The notes under the pieces were generated by a model. The model made no database searches. It had not been told where the DNA came from and was given only the letters and a program-made list of their open reading frames with translations. The position numbers and the translations under genes are program-made. This document shows, in pieces, positions 1-9,408 of a stretch of DNA of 64,000 bases; within the stretch, counting starts at the first letter, position 1; each line of letters opens with the position of its first letter. The stretch lies in assembly GCA_021775855.1 (NCBI GenBank), contig JAJFGZ010000004.1, forward strand, positions 47,132 to 111,131. The letters run 5' to 3'. This DNA comes from Hyphomicrobiales bacterium. GTDB lineage: Bacteria; Pseudomonadota; Alphaproteobacteria; Rhizobiales; NORP267.

Positions 1-191
1 TGATCCTTCAGATCGGCATTCTCCGTGATCAGCTGCTCGACCGGATCGATGTCGGCCTCGTGGTCTTCGGCCAGCGGATCGCCATTGTCGTCCAGACCCT
101 GGTCATTCCAGCCGGAAGGTTTTGCAGCTAAATCATCGTTAGCGGCTTCGCTATCGGGCCCATCAACGGGTATATTTTTTTTATTCATCAT
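1..191 (-). CDS. grpE: Nucleotide exchange factor GrpE, N-terminal part (truncated by window edge)
   Basis: Reverse strand reads MMNKKNIPVDGPDSEAANDDLAAKPSGWNDQ...DPVEQLITENADLKDQ, an acidic GrpE-like N-terminus, directly downstream of hrcA. Confidence 0.7.
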   Translation of the reverse strand, partial: MMNKKNIPVDGPDSEAANDDLAAKPSGWNDQGLDDNGDPLAEDHEADIDPVEQLITENADLKD

Positions 192-259
192 TCGTCCTGG
201 CTGTTTGAACGTTGAAGACTTAATCTCCTGTCCCGGATATCGGATATTGGACGGTAATA

Positions 260-1435
260 TCAAGTCAGAATCCGGCTCACAAGTTTTGCCGTGTAATCGA
301 CAACGGGAACGACCCTGGCGTAATTCAGCCGGGTCGGACCGATCACGCCGAGCACGCCGACGATATTCTGCGCCTCATCGCGGTAGGGCGACAGTACGAG
401 CGACGACCCCGATAGCGAAAAAAGCTTGTTCTCGGAGCCGATAAAAATCCGAACCCCCTCGGCATCATCTGCCAGATCAAGCAATTGAATGATATCGGCT
501 TTTTTCTCCAGATCGTCGAACAATACCTGGATCCGCTCGATATCGGCGATCGCGTTGACATCGTCAAGCAGATTGGCGCGCCCACGCACGATCAGGGTTT
601 TGGGCCGTCCTTCTTCGTCCCTTGCCCAGCTCGCAAGCCCGGCCTCGACAACCTTGTGGGTCAGTTCGTCGAGATCAGTTTTCTGGCGCTTTTTTAAATT
701 TTCCAGAAAAGCAACGAGCTCGGAAACGGTTTTGCCCTTGATATGAGCGTTCAGGTAATTGGAGGCTTCCACCAGCGCCGACGATGGCAACCCTGCGGGT
801 AGGGTAATAACCCGGTTTTCCACCGAGCCGTCTTCGCCAACCAGGATGGCAAGCGCGCGCGACGCTTCGAGACGGACAAATTCGATATGCCGCAGAACCC
901 GGTTGACTTTCGACGCCAGCACGACCCCGGCGCCGTGGCTCAGCCCCGACAACATGCTGGACGCTTCGGCGAGGATATCCTCGTTATTGGGCAATTCGCC
1001 GTTGGCCAGCCCGGCGCGCTGGACCTGGACGGCGATTTCAGCCTGTTCCTCGTTGGACAGTCCGCCGATTTCCAGCATGGCATCCACAAAAAAGCGCAAC
1101 CCGAGGTCGGTCGGCATCCGGCCGGCGCTGGTATGCGGCGCCTGAATCAAGCCGAGCATTTCCAGATCGGACATGACGTTGCGCACCGACGCCGGCGACA
1201 AGGCGGTTGGTAAATGGCGCGACACGTTGCGTGACCCAACCGGTTCACCGGTTTCCAGATAAATCTCCACGATATGGCGGAAAATTTCGCTGGACCGACT
1301 ATTCAGGTCGGCAAAGGCCGAATATATCTTGGTCTTAATCCTGATCTCCGGCTTGAAACAAGCCGCTCCTTGAACGCGTGGGTGGAGATACCCCAATGTA
1401 GGGTCACGCCCTCTTTGGGTCAATCTGGGTGTCAT
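260..1435 (-). CDS. hrcA: Heat-inducible transcription repressor HrcA (start codon uncertain)
   Basis: [32 protein letters not shown]...[37 protein letters not shown]; HrcA signature. Confidence 0.9.
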   Translation of the reverse strand: MTPRLTQRGRDPTLGYLHPRVQGAACFKPEIRIKTKIYSAFADLNSRSSEIFRHIVEIYLETGEPVGSRNVSRHLPTALSPASVRNVMSDLEMLGLIQAPHTSAGRMPTDLGLRFFVDAMLEIGGLSNEEQAEIAVQVQRAGLANGELPNNEDILAEASSMLSGLSHGAGVVLASKVNRVLRHIEFVRLEASRALAILVGEDGSVENRVITLPAGLPSSALVEASNYLNAHIKGKTVSELVAFLENLKKRQKTDLDELTHKVVEAGLASWARDEEGRPKTLIVRGRANLLDDVNAIADIERIQVLFDDLEKKADIIQLLDLADDAEGVRIFIGSENKLFSLSGSSLVLSPYRDEAQNIVGVLGVIGPTRLNYARVVPVVDYTAKLVSRILT

Positions 1436-1507
1436 TCTGACCGGGGACTTTACCCCGCAGGGGGTGCAGGATAGACAGCAGCTGCGAGTGTGCAACAGGA
1501 GATCCTT

Positions 1508-2233
1508 TTGACCGATCAGGAATTGAGACCGTCTAGACGCAAACCAGACGAATTGCGCCAGGTCATCATCGAGCGCAATTATGCGCGCCACGCCGAGGGA
1601 TCGTGCATGATCCGGTGCGGCGACACCCACGTATTATGCACCGCGAGCCTGGAAGCCCGCGTGCCACCCTGGCTCAGGGGTGGCGGCCAGGGCTGGGTGA
1701 CGGCGGAATACGGCATGCTGCCGCGCTCCACGACCGAGCGGATGCGCCGCGAAGCCAAAAACGGCCAATCCGGCAGGACCCAGGAAATCCAGCGCCTGAT
1801 TGGACGGAGTCTGCGCGCCATTGTTGACATGAAGGCCCTTGGCGAACGCCAGATTACCATCGATTGCGACGTCATCCAGGCCGATGGCGGCACCCGTACG
1901 GCATCGATCACCGGCGCCTGGGTAGCCTTGCGCGATTGCATCAACTGGATGATGGCCCGGGACATGCTCGAAAAAGATCCGATTCTGGACCATGTCGCGG
2001 CGATTTCCTGCGGCGTTTATAAGGGGGTGCCGATGCTGGATCTGGACTACCCGGAGGATTCGGGTGCTGACACGGACGCTAATTTTGTCCTCACCGGAAA
2101 GGGCGGGATTGTTGAAGTCCAGGCGACCGCTGAAGGTGCGGCGTTTTCGGACGAGACATTTGAAGAGATGAAACAGCTCGCCCGGGCTGGTGTTACGCGG
2201 CTGGTCGAATTGCAGAAACTCGCGGTTGCGTGA
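1508..2233 (+). CDS. rph: Ribonuclease PH
   Basis: [46 protein letters not shown] start at 1508 preceded by AGGAG; the supplied ORF starts at GTG 1490. Confidence 0.93.
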   Translation: MTDQELRPSRRKPDELRQVIIERNYARHAEGSCMIRCGDTHVLCTASLEARVPPWLRGGGQGWVTAEYGMLPRSTTERMRREAKNGQSGRTQEIQRLIGRSLRAIVDMKALGERQITIDCDVIQADGGTRTASITGAWVALRDCINWMMARDMLEKDPILDHVAAISCGVYKGVPMLDLDYPEDSGADTDANFVLTGKGGIVEVQATAEGAAFSDETFEEMKQLARAGVTRLVELQKLAVA

Positions 2234-2839
2234 ATGAATGACAGGCGTTTAACCAACGGCAGCGAGTTGATCCTGGCGAGCCATAATCCGGGCAAGGTGC
2301 GCGAAATCCGCGCCTTGCTTGAACCCTTCGGCATGAAAGTAAGCTCTGCAAGTGAACTTGAGTTGGACGAGCCGGAAGAAACCGGAATCACCTTCGTCGA
2401 GAATGCCCGGATCAAGGCTCTGGCGACGATGCGGGCGTCCGGGCGACCGTCGCTCGCCGACGATTCGGGGCTTGCGGTCGACGCCCTTGGCGGGGCACCC
2501 GGCATCTATTCCGCCCGCTGGGCGGGGCCCGAGAAGGACTTTTCCGTCGCCATGGAACGTGTCGAATCCGAGTTGAAGACGACCGGCGACTGCAACCGCC
2601 GGGCCGCCTTTATCTGCGCCCTGACGCTGTGCTGGCCAGACGGCCATTGCCGGGATTTTGAAGGCCGGGTGGAAGGTGAGCTGGTCTGGCCACCGCGCGG
2701 CACGCTCGGTTTTGGATACGACCCGGTCTTCGTACCGGACGGGCACAGCGAAACGTTCGGCGAAATGGACCAGATCAAAAAACACGCCATGTCCCACCGT
2801 GCAGACGCGTTTCGGAAACTGGTCGATGCCTGTTTCTGA
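2234..2839 (+). CDS. rdgB: Non-canonical purine NTP pyrophosphatase (RdgB/HAM1)
   Basis: [22 protein letters not shown]...[26 protein letters not shown]. Confidence 0.93.
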   Translation: MNDRRLTNGSELILASHNPGKVREIRALLEPFGMKVSSASELELDEPEETGITFVENARIKALATMRASGRPSLADDSGLAVDALGGAPGIYSARWAGPEKDFSVAMERVESELKTTGDCNRRAAFICALTLCWPDGHCRDFEGRVEGELVWPPRGTLGFGYDPVFVPDGHSETFGEMDQIKKHAMSHRADAFRKLVDACF

Positions 2840-3995
2840 AAAACCGGGTCCCGAGCCCTTCGGTGTCTATGTTCATTGGCCATTCTGCGCCGCCAAATGC
2901 CCCTATTGCGATTTCAATTCTCACGTGCGCCACCAACCGGTGAATCAACAAGTATTTGCTGACGCCCTGTGCACTGAGATCACAACAACCGCCCGGCGGG
3001 TGCCAGGCAGGCGGGTTGAGAGCGTGTTTTTTGGTGGTGGCACTCCTTCGCTCATGGAGCCGGACACCGTCGCCCGGATACTTGAATGCATCGCCGACAA
3101 CTGGGCCATGCCGGATGACGTCGAGGTGACCCTCGAAGCCAACCCCACCAGCGTCGAAGCGACGCGTTTTCGCGGCTACGCCAAAGCCGGTGTCAACCGC
3201 TTGTCGCTTGGCGTTCAGGCGCTCGAAGATTCGGCCCTTCAAGCGCTCGGGAGGTTGCACAATGTGGACCAGGCGCTTGGCGCGCTGGCGATCGCCAACG
3301 AAAACTTTACTCGAGTATCAATTGACCTGATCTACGCCCGCCCCGGCCAGACATTGTCCCAGTGGGAGGACGAACTTGCCCGGGCCCTTGCGCTCGGCGT
3401 CGGGCATATCTCGCCTTACCAGCTGACCATCGAAGCGGGGACACCGTTTGCCGATCTCGAGGCACGTGGCAAATTGCGGCAATTGCCGTCTGACCTCGCG
3501 TTTGACATGTTCGCGGCGACCAACCGGTTGTGCGCGAGCGCCGGACTGCCTGCTTACGAGGTTTCCAACCATGCCCGCCCCGGCGAGGAGAGCCGGCACA
3601 ATCTGATCTACTGGCGCTACGGGGAATATGCCGGGATCGGCCCTGGCGCCCACGGCCGTCTGATTTCCGAGGATCACCGTTGGTCGACGGCAACGGAGTT
3701 TCACCCCGAAACCTGGCGGCAAAAAGTTGAAGACCAGGGATCAGGTCTGGTGACCGACGACCGGCTCAGCCCGGCGGAAGCGTCGAAAGAATATCTGTTG
3801 ATGGCGCTGCGCCTCTCGGAAGGCCTCAATCTTGCGCGTTATGCCTGGATTGCTGGAGCGCCGCTGGAAAAATCCCGCTACCTGCCTCTAATCGATGATG
3901 GGTTCCTCACCCTCGATAAAGCGGGATACCTGTCAGCAACCGACAAGGGCCGCCCGGTTCTGAACAGCGTCATTGCAGCAATAGCGGGGCTCTAA
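2826..3995 (+). CDS. hemW: Radical SAM HemW (oxygen-independent coproporphyrinogen III oxidase-like)
   Basis: [21 protein letters not shown] radical-SAM CxxxCxx[11 protein letters not shown]; in-frame ATG at 2826 overlaps the rdgB 3' end. Confidence 0.92.
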   Translation: MPVSEKPGPEPFGVYVHWPFCAAKCPYCDFNSHVRHQPVNQQVFADALCTEITTTARRVPGRRVESVFFGGGTPSLMEPDTVARILECIADNWAMPDDVEVTLEANPTSVEATRFRGYAKAGVNRLSLGVQALEDSALQALGRLHNVDQALGALAIANENFTRVSIDLIYARPGQTLSQWEDELARALALGVGHISPYQLTIEAGTPFADLEARGKLRQLPSDLAFDMFAATNRLCASAGLPAYEVSNHARPGEESRHNLIYWRYGEYAGIGPGAHGRLISEDHRWSTATEFHPETWRQKVEDQGSGLVTDDRLSPAEASKEYLLMALRLSEGLNLARYAWIAGAPLEKSRYLPLIDDGFLTLDKAGYLSATDKGRPVLNSVIAAIAGL

Positions 3996-5182
3996 AACGC
4001 GCGCGGACCAAACGCCTGCGGGGCCGGTTGCAAGACCCTGTTTCCGCCGCCTTCGGTTACTTCCATGATCGACAATCCGCGTTCGTTGAGCCCATTGGTC
4101 AGAAAGCGGAAAATCCCGTCGACGCCCTGAAACCCGCTGGGATTGGTCAACGCCGCATCGGTGAAGCGCTGATTCTGAGGTTGGGTCGCCAGGGTGGATA
4201 CCAGATTGACTGCATCGTAGGCAAGGCTCGCCAGCCGGGGCGGTTCTGACCCGTAGGTCGCCTGGAACTGGTTCGAGAATTCCTGAAACCCGGTCGGATC
4301 AGCGGACGGGTACCAACCGCCTTTGAGCGAAGGCTCGCGGCGCGCCCGTTCGTCATCCCACTGCCCCGAGCCAAGAAATTTGACCATATCGGTCTTGACC
4401 CCGTTGATAGACAAAAGTGGTACCAGCGAAGGAATAACGTTGGGCCCGTCGGGGATCAGAATCGCATCGGCCTGGGGCGTATCGCCGTTGGCCACTTCCG
4501 ATATCCGTTGTGCCGGTTCCATCATCCCCTGGCGGTCGAGCGGGTAAGTCTCGATCGCCACCACCTGGCCACCATTGCGTACAACCGCCTGCTGGAACGC
4601 GCCCTGGACAATCGTGCCGTAGGCGTTTTGGGGCAGGATCGCTGCGAACGATCGTTTTCCCTGCGCGACCGCGTAGGCGATAATCTGGTTGATATCGTTC
4701 TCCGGCAGGAAGCTCAGCAGATACACCCCGCGCCCGGCCACATTGGAATCGGTGGAGAAGGCGATCATCGGTATATTTGCCTGGCGGGTGATCGCGCTTG
4801 CGGCGGAAACGGATTCCGCGAATACCGGCCCGATTACCAGTTCAGCACCTTCACTCACGAGTTCAGTTGCAGCCGCCGCCGCGCCGGCTGCGGTGCCCTG
4901 GGTATCTTTCGGGATCAGAATGATATCGGGATTATTGAACGTGAACAGGGCAAGCTCGGCGGCCTCTTTGAGCGCCTTGGCGGTGCGCCCGGCATTGCCG
5001 TTCGCGGTCATTGGCAACAGCAGGCCGATTTTGACGGTGCCCGAGCCGATGGCGTCGAATTGCGCGCTCTGGCCGGTTCCAATATTGCCGAAACCGCCCC
5101 TGTTGAAATTGCCTGTACCGCACGCGGCAAGCAATATGGCAAAGCCCGCAAGGACTAGACCTATCGGGAAAAATCTTTTCAT
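3992..5182 (-). CDS. Penicillin-binding protein activator / ABC-type periplasmic-binding lipoprotein (LpoA-like)
   Basis: MKRFFPIGLVLAGFAILLAACGTG lipobox; VKIGLLLPMTANGNAGRTAKALKEAAELALF periplasmic-binding fold; sits next to rsmI and yraN as is common. Confidence 0.82.
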   Translation of the reverse strand: MKRFFPIGLVLAGFAILLAACGTGNFNRGGFGNIGTGQSAQFDAIGSGTVKIGLLLPMTANGNAGRTAKALKEAAELALFTFNNPDIILIPKDTQGTAAGAAAAATELVSEGAELVIGPVFAESVSAASAITRQANIPMIAFSTDSNVAGRGVYLLSFLPENDINQIIAYAVAQGKRSFAAILPQNAYGTIVQGAFQQAVVRNGGQVVAIETYPLDRQGMMEPAQRISEVANGDTPQADAILIPDGPNVIPSLVPLLSINGVKTDMVKFLGSGQWDDERARREPSLKGGWYPSADPTGFQEFSNQFQATYGSEPPRLASLAYDAVNLVSTLATQPQNQRFTDAALTNPSGFQGVDGIFRFLTNGLNERGLSIMEVTEGGGNRVLQPAPQAFGPRAF

Positions 5183-5329
5183 GTCCGCCGAAAATCCTCG
5201 CACCCACCGCAAAGTGGGGAGAAATGATCATATTGAACGCGCACCGTCCAGTCGAAATATGGCGGTATTCGGGACAACGCACCGAGAATGCCTTATTAGT
5301 CGCATCTAAACCCGAATTCAGGAACGTAG

Positions 5330-6259
5330 ATGCCTAGCGATAGTGAAGATCAGGAGCGCCCGGCCGCCGGCTTTTTCATCCAGGGAAAGTCTTTTTTCCC
5401 CCCGCCATTGGCGCCTGGGCTGTATATCGTCGCGACGCCAATCGGAAATCTCGGTGATGTAACGATCCGGGCACTCGAAACCCTGGCGGGCGCCGACAAA
5501 ATCGCCTGCGAGGATACGCGCGTCACCCGGCGACTGCTCGATCGATACGGAATAAAAACCAGGCTTGTCTCCTACCACGACCGCAACGGCGCAGCCCAGC
5601 GCCCGAATTTACTTGCCATGCTGGATGACGGCGCGGTGCTTGCCCTGGTGAGCGATGCCGGGACCCCGCTTGTTTCCGATCCGGGCTACAAGCTGGTGCG
5701 CGACGCGGGGAAACGCGGGGTCGACGTGTTCGCCATCCCAGGTGCTTCGTCGCTGCTGGCGGGCCTTGTGGTGGCAGGGCTGCCGACCGACCGGTTTGTT
5801 TTTGAAGGGTTTCTGCCCACAAAGAGCAAAGCCCGGATCGACCGCATCCGGGCGCTTGCCGGGGTCGATGCCACCCTGGTATTTTTCGAATCCGCCAAGC
5901 GGTTGGCGGCCTGTTTGAAAAACCTTCGTGATGAAATGGGCGACCGCGACGCGGTTATTGCCCGCGAGATCACAAAAAAATTTGAGGAGACCATTCGCGG
6001 ATCGCTGGCAGAATTGACCGAGCGATTTAGCAGCGGCGAGACCCTGAAAGGCGAGGTGGTTCTTCTGGTCGGGCCGCCTGGCGAACCGGCCCAGGGAGAG
6101 CAATCCCTCGACGACGCGCTAAACGATGCGCTTCAGACCTTGTCTGTGCGCGAAGCCGCTATCGAAATTGCAGGTCTGCTCGATCTGCCGCGCCGGACGG
6201 TATACGCCCGCGCCCTGGCACTTGCAGGCAAGACACGCGGCCATGACCCGCAGTCCTGA
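5330..6259 (+). CDS. rsmI: 16S rRNA (cytidine1402-2'-O)-methyltransferase
   Basis: GLYIVATPIGNLGDVTIRALETLAGADKIACEDTRVTRRLLDRYGI. Confidence 0.94.
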   Translation: MPSDSEDQERPAAGFFIQGKSFFPPPLAPGLYIVATPIGNLGDVTIRALETLAGADKIACEDTRVTRRLLDRYGIKTRLVSYHDRNGAAQRPNLLAMLDDGAVLALVSDAGTPLVSDPGYKLVRDAGKRGVDVFAIPGASSLLAGLVVAGLPTDRFVFEGFLPTKSKARIDRIRALAGVDATLVFFESAKRLAACLKNLRDEMGDRDAVIAREITKKFEETIRGSLAELTERFSSGETLKGEVVLLVGPPGEPAQGEQSLDDALNDALQTLSVREAAIEIAGLLDLPRRTVYARALALAGKTRGHDPQS

Positions 6260-6632
6260 GCACCCCGCCCGTCGCCGCGCCGAGCGCCGTGGCATGCGCG
6301 CGGAATGGGTCGCCGCCTGGTGGTTGCGTGCCAAGGGGTACCGAATCCTGGAGCATCGCTACAAGTCACCCGTTGGCGAGATCGATCTGATCGTCCGCCG
6401 GGGCCGGCATCTCGCGTTTGTCGAGGTCAAGGCGCGCCGGAGCCGGGATCGGGCTCTCGAATCCCTCTCCGCCCACCAGCGCCGCCGCATAGTCCACGCC
6501 GCGGAGGCCTGGCTCGCGGGTGAAGCAATGCGCGCCCGGCTTCCGGACACCTATGACATTTCTTTCGACATGGTGCTTGTGGTGCCCGGGCGCTTTCCCT
6601 ATCACTTGTCGAGCTTGTTCGACGCCGGTTGA
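6243..6632 (+). CDS. YraN family protein (UPF0102, endonuclease-fold)
   Basis: [46 protein letters not shown]; overlaps the rsmI 3' end. Confidence 0.88.
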   Translation: MTRSPEHPARRRAERRGMRAEWVAAWWLRAKGYRILEHRYKSPVGEIDLIVRRGRHLAFVEVKARRSRDRALESLSAHQRRRIVHAAEAWLAGEAMRARLPDTYDISFDMVLVVPGRFPYHLSSLFDAG

Positions 6633-6676
6633 GCCGGTTTCGCTATTCAAAAATTTCAGAATCAGGTGACGACACT

Positions 6677-7618
6677 ATGCCACTCCGTGTAGCTATCCAG
6701 ATGGACCCCGTCGAAGACATTGATATCGAAGGGGATTCGTCTTTTGCCCTGATGCTGGAAGCGCAGAAACGCGGTCACGAATTATTTTATTACCTGCCCC
6801 AGAATCTATCCATGAAGGACGGCGCGATCTTCGCCCGTGGGCAATCCCTCAAGGTCCGCGACGAAGCCGGGCGACATTTCGAGCTGGGGGAAACGCGGCT
6901 TGAAAACTTGATCGATTGGGACACAGTGCTTCTGCGCCAGGACCCGCCATTCGACATGTCGTACATCACCACGACCCACCTTCTGGAACGGATCCATCCG
7001 CAAACCCTGGTCGTGAATGATCCAGCCGAGGTGCGCAACGCGCCCGAAAAGATTTTCGTGACGGATTTTGCCGATCTAATGCCACCGACTCTGATTACCC
7101 TTGATCGCGAACTGGTCGACGAATTCCGCGTGGCCTATGGCGACATCATCATCAAACCGTTGTACGGAAATGGCGGCGCCGGGGTTTTCCGCCTCAGACA
7201 GGACGACAGCAACCTCGCCTCGCTTTTGGAGATGTTTGGCGATCTTTACCCTGAACCGTTTATCGTCCAGCAATATTTGTCGGACGTACGCAAGGGCGAT
7301 AAGCGCATTATTCTGGTGGACGGCGACCCGGTTGGGGCGATCAACCGGGTCCCGGCGGATGGCGAAACCCGCTCCAACATGCATGTGGGGGGGCGCCCCG
7401 AACATTCCGAATTGACCGATCGCGAGCGCGAAATATGCGCCCGTATCGGACCGGAACTGAAAGCCCGCGGCATGATTTTCGTCGGCATCGACGTGATCGG
7501 CGACGTGATGACCGAGATCAATGTCACCTCGCCGACTGGCATCCGCGAGGTTGCCAATTTTGGCGGCAATGACATCGCGGCACTGATCTGGGACGCCATC
7601 GAATCCCGGACCGGCTAA
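6677..7618 (+). CDS. gshB: Glutathione synthetase
   Basis: [42 protein letters not shown]-grasp core [17 protein letters not shown]. Confidence 0.94.
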   Translation: MPLRVAIQMDPVEDIDIEGDSSFALMLEAQKRGHELFYYLPQNLSMKDGAIFARGQSLKVRDEAGRHFELGETRLENLIDWDTVLLRQDPPFDMSYITTTHLLERIHPQTLVVNDPAEVRNAPEKIFVTDFADLMPPTLITLDRELVDEFRVAYGDIIIKPLYGNGGAGVFRLRQDDSNLASLLEMFGDLYPEPFIVQQYLSDVRKGDKRIILVDGDPVGAINRVPADGETRSNMHVGGRPEHSELTDREREICARIGPELKARGMIFVGIDVIGDVMTEINVTSPTGIREVANFGGNDIAALIWDAIESRTG

Positions 7619-7728
7619 CCAAAGACTAGTTTTCCACAATCGATGTTCACATTATGTTCTTGCACGTGGGTGCGGTCCACGCTAGGATGGTTGGCATTTA
7701 TTGATCAATTTATTCAGGCATTTGCAAA

Positions 7729-9261
7729 ATGGTCTCACGGGTCACGACGGTCGCATTTGAGGGCGTCAATGCCCGCGTTGTTGACGTCCAGGTCCATGTG
7801 GCGTCCGGGTTGCCAGCTTTCACCATTGTCGGATTGCCGGACAAAGCCGTCGGCGAGAGCCGCGAACGGGTCCGCGCTGCGCTCAGCGCTGTCGGCCTTG
7901 GACTGCCTCCAAAACGGATCACGGTCAATCTCGCGCCTGCCGACCTGCCGAAAGCGGGCAGCCATTACGACCTCCCCATCGCCCTTGGCCTGATGGCGGC
8001 GATTGGCGCTGTGCCCGCCGACATGCTTGACGAGTTTATCGTGATCGGTGAACTGGCGTTAGACGGGTCCATATCAAAGGTGACCGGGGCGTTGCCTGCG
8101 GCCATCGGCGCCAACGCCGCCGGCAAGGGTTTAATCTGCCCTTATTCTTGCGGGTCCGAGGCTGCCTGGGCGGACCAGGACATGGCAATTCTCGCACCGT
8201 CCAATCTTGTCGGCTTGGCCAACCATTTCAAGGGATCACAGGTGCTGGAGCGCCCGGAACCTGGGGTCATGGCGGATGCAGGCAACCCGCCCGATCTGGC
8301 CGATATCAAGGGCCAGGAAATTGCCCGCCGCGTCCTGGAGATCGCGGCGGCTGGCGGCCACAACCTGCTGATGGTCGGCCCGCCTGGAGCCGGTAAATCC
8401 ATGTTGGCCAGTCGGCTGCCCTCGATCCTGCCGCCGCTTTCAACTCCCGAGATGCTCGAGGTGAGCATGCTCCAGTCGATCGCCGGGTTGCTCGAAGGGG
8501 GCCGTATTTCACGCGCCCGCCCGTTCCGCAGCCCGCACCATTCCGCCACGATGGCGGCGATGGTCGGTGGCGGTGTGCGGGCCCACCCGGGCGAAGTCTC
8601 GCTCTCCCATCTGGGGGTGTTGTTCCTAGACGAATTGCCGGAATTCTCGCCCCAGGTGCTTGATTCTTTGCGCCAGCCCCTGGAGACAGGGGAGACCGCC
8701 ATCGCCAGGGCCAATCACCGGGTCACCTACCCGTCGCGGTTCCAGCTGATTGCAGCGATGAACCCGTGCCGGTGCGGGATGGCCGGGGAGCCGGGTCGCA
8801 CCTGCGCCCGCGGTCCGCGCTGTGCGGGTGATTACCAGGCCAGGATTTCGGGACCGCTGATCGACCGGGTCGATATCCAGATCGAAGTCCCGGCCGTGGC
8901 CGCAAGCGATTTGGTCATGCCGCGCCCGGTCGAAGACAGCCGCCAGGTGGCCGAACGGGTGGCGGCGGAGCGGGACGTGCAGGTTAGCCGGTTGGCGGCG
9001 CTGGGGCACACCCACATGCGCACCAACACAGATTGCAGTTCGGCGATCATCGAGGAAATCGCCGCCCCGGACGTCTCCGGGCGGAAACTCCTCCAGGACG
9101 CCGTGGACGCGATGCGGCTGTCGGCACGCGGTTATCACCGGGTTTTGCGGGTAGCTCGGACCCTTTCCGATCTTGCCGGCGCTGAGACCGTCGGCCGGGA
9201 CGCGATCGCCGAAGCCCTTGGATACCGGGGTACGATTGGGGCATTTCAGGCGGCAGCCTGA
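7729..9261 (+). CDS. comM: YifB family Mg chelatase-like AAA ATPase (ComM)
   Basis: N-terminal ChlI-like region, Walker A VGPPGAGKSML, FRSPHHSATMAAMVGGG, MNPCRCG. Confidence 0.92.
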   Translation: MVSRVTTVAFEGVNARVVDVQVHVASGLPAFTIVGLPDKAVGESRERVRAALSAVGLGLPPKRITVNLAPADLPKAGSHYDLPIALGLMAAIGAVPADMLDEFIVIGELALDGSISKVTGALPAAIGANAAGKGLICPYSCGSEAAWADQDMAILAPSNLVGLANHFKGSQVLERPEPGVMADAGNPPDLADIKGQEIARRVLEIAAAGGHNLLMVGPPGAGKSMLASRLPSILPPLSTPEMLEVSMLQSIAGLLEGGRISRARPFRSPHHSATMAAMVGGGVRAHPGEVSLSHLGVLFLDELPEFSPQVLDSLRQPLETGETAIARANHRVTYPSRFQLIAAMNPCRCGMAGEPGRTCARGPRCAGDYQARISGPLIDRVDIQIEVPAVAASDLVMPRPVEDSRQVAERVAAERDVQVSRLAALGHTHMRTNTDCSSAIIEEIAAPDVSGRKLLQDAVDAMRLSARGYHRVLRVARTLSDLAGAETVGRDAIAEALGYRGTIGAFQAAA

Positions 9262-9408
9262 TCGGTTCTCATCACTTTCCACAGAAAAAATTGATCGTTT
9301 TTGATTTTCGACACAGTTTTGCCCGATCCGGCGTCAAGGATTTGTCAAGGTTGATGTGATCTTAATGCGATTGTTGTTTTTGTCAGCCAGTGTTGGGTTT
9401 TGTTGCGT

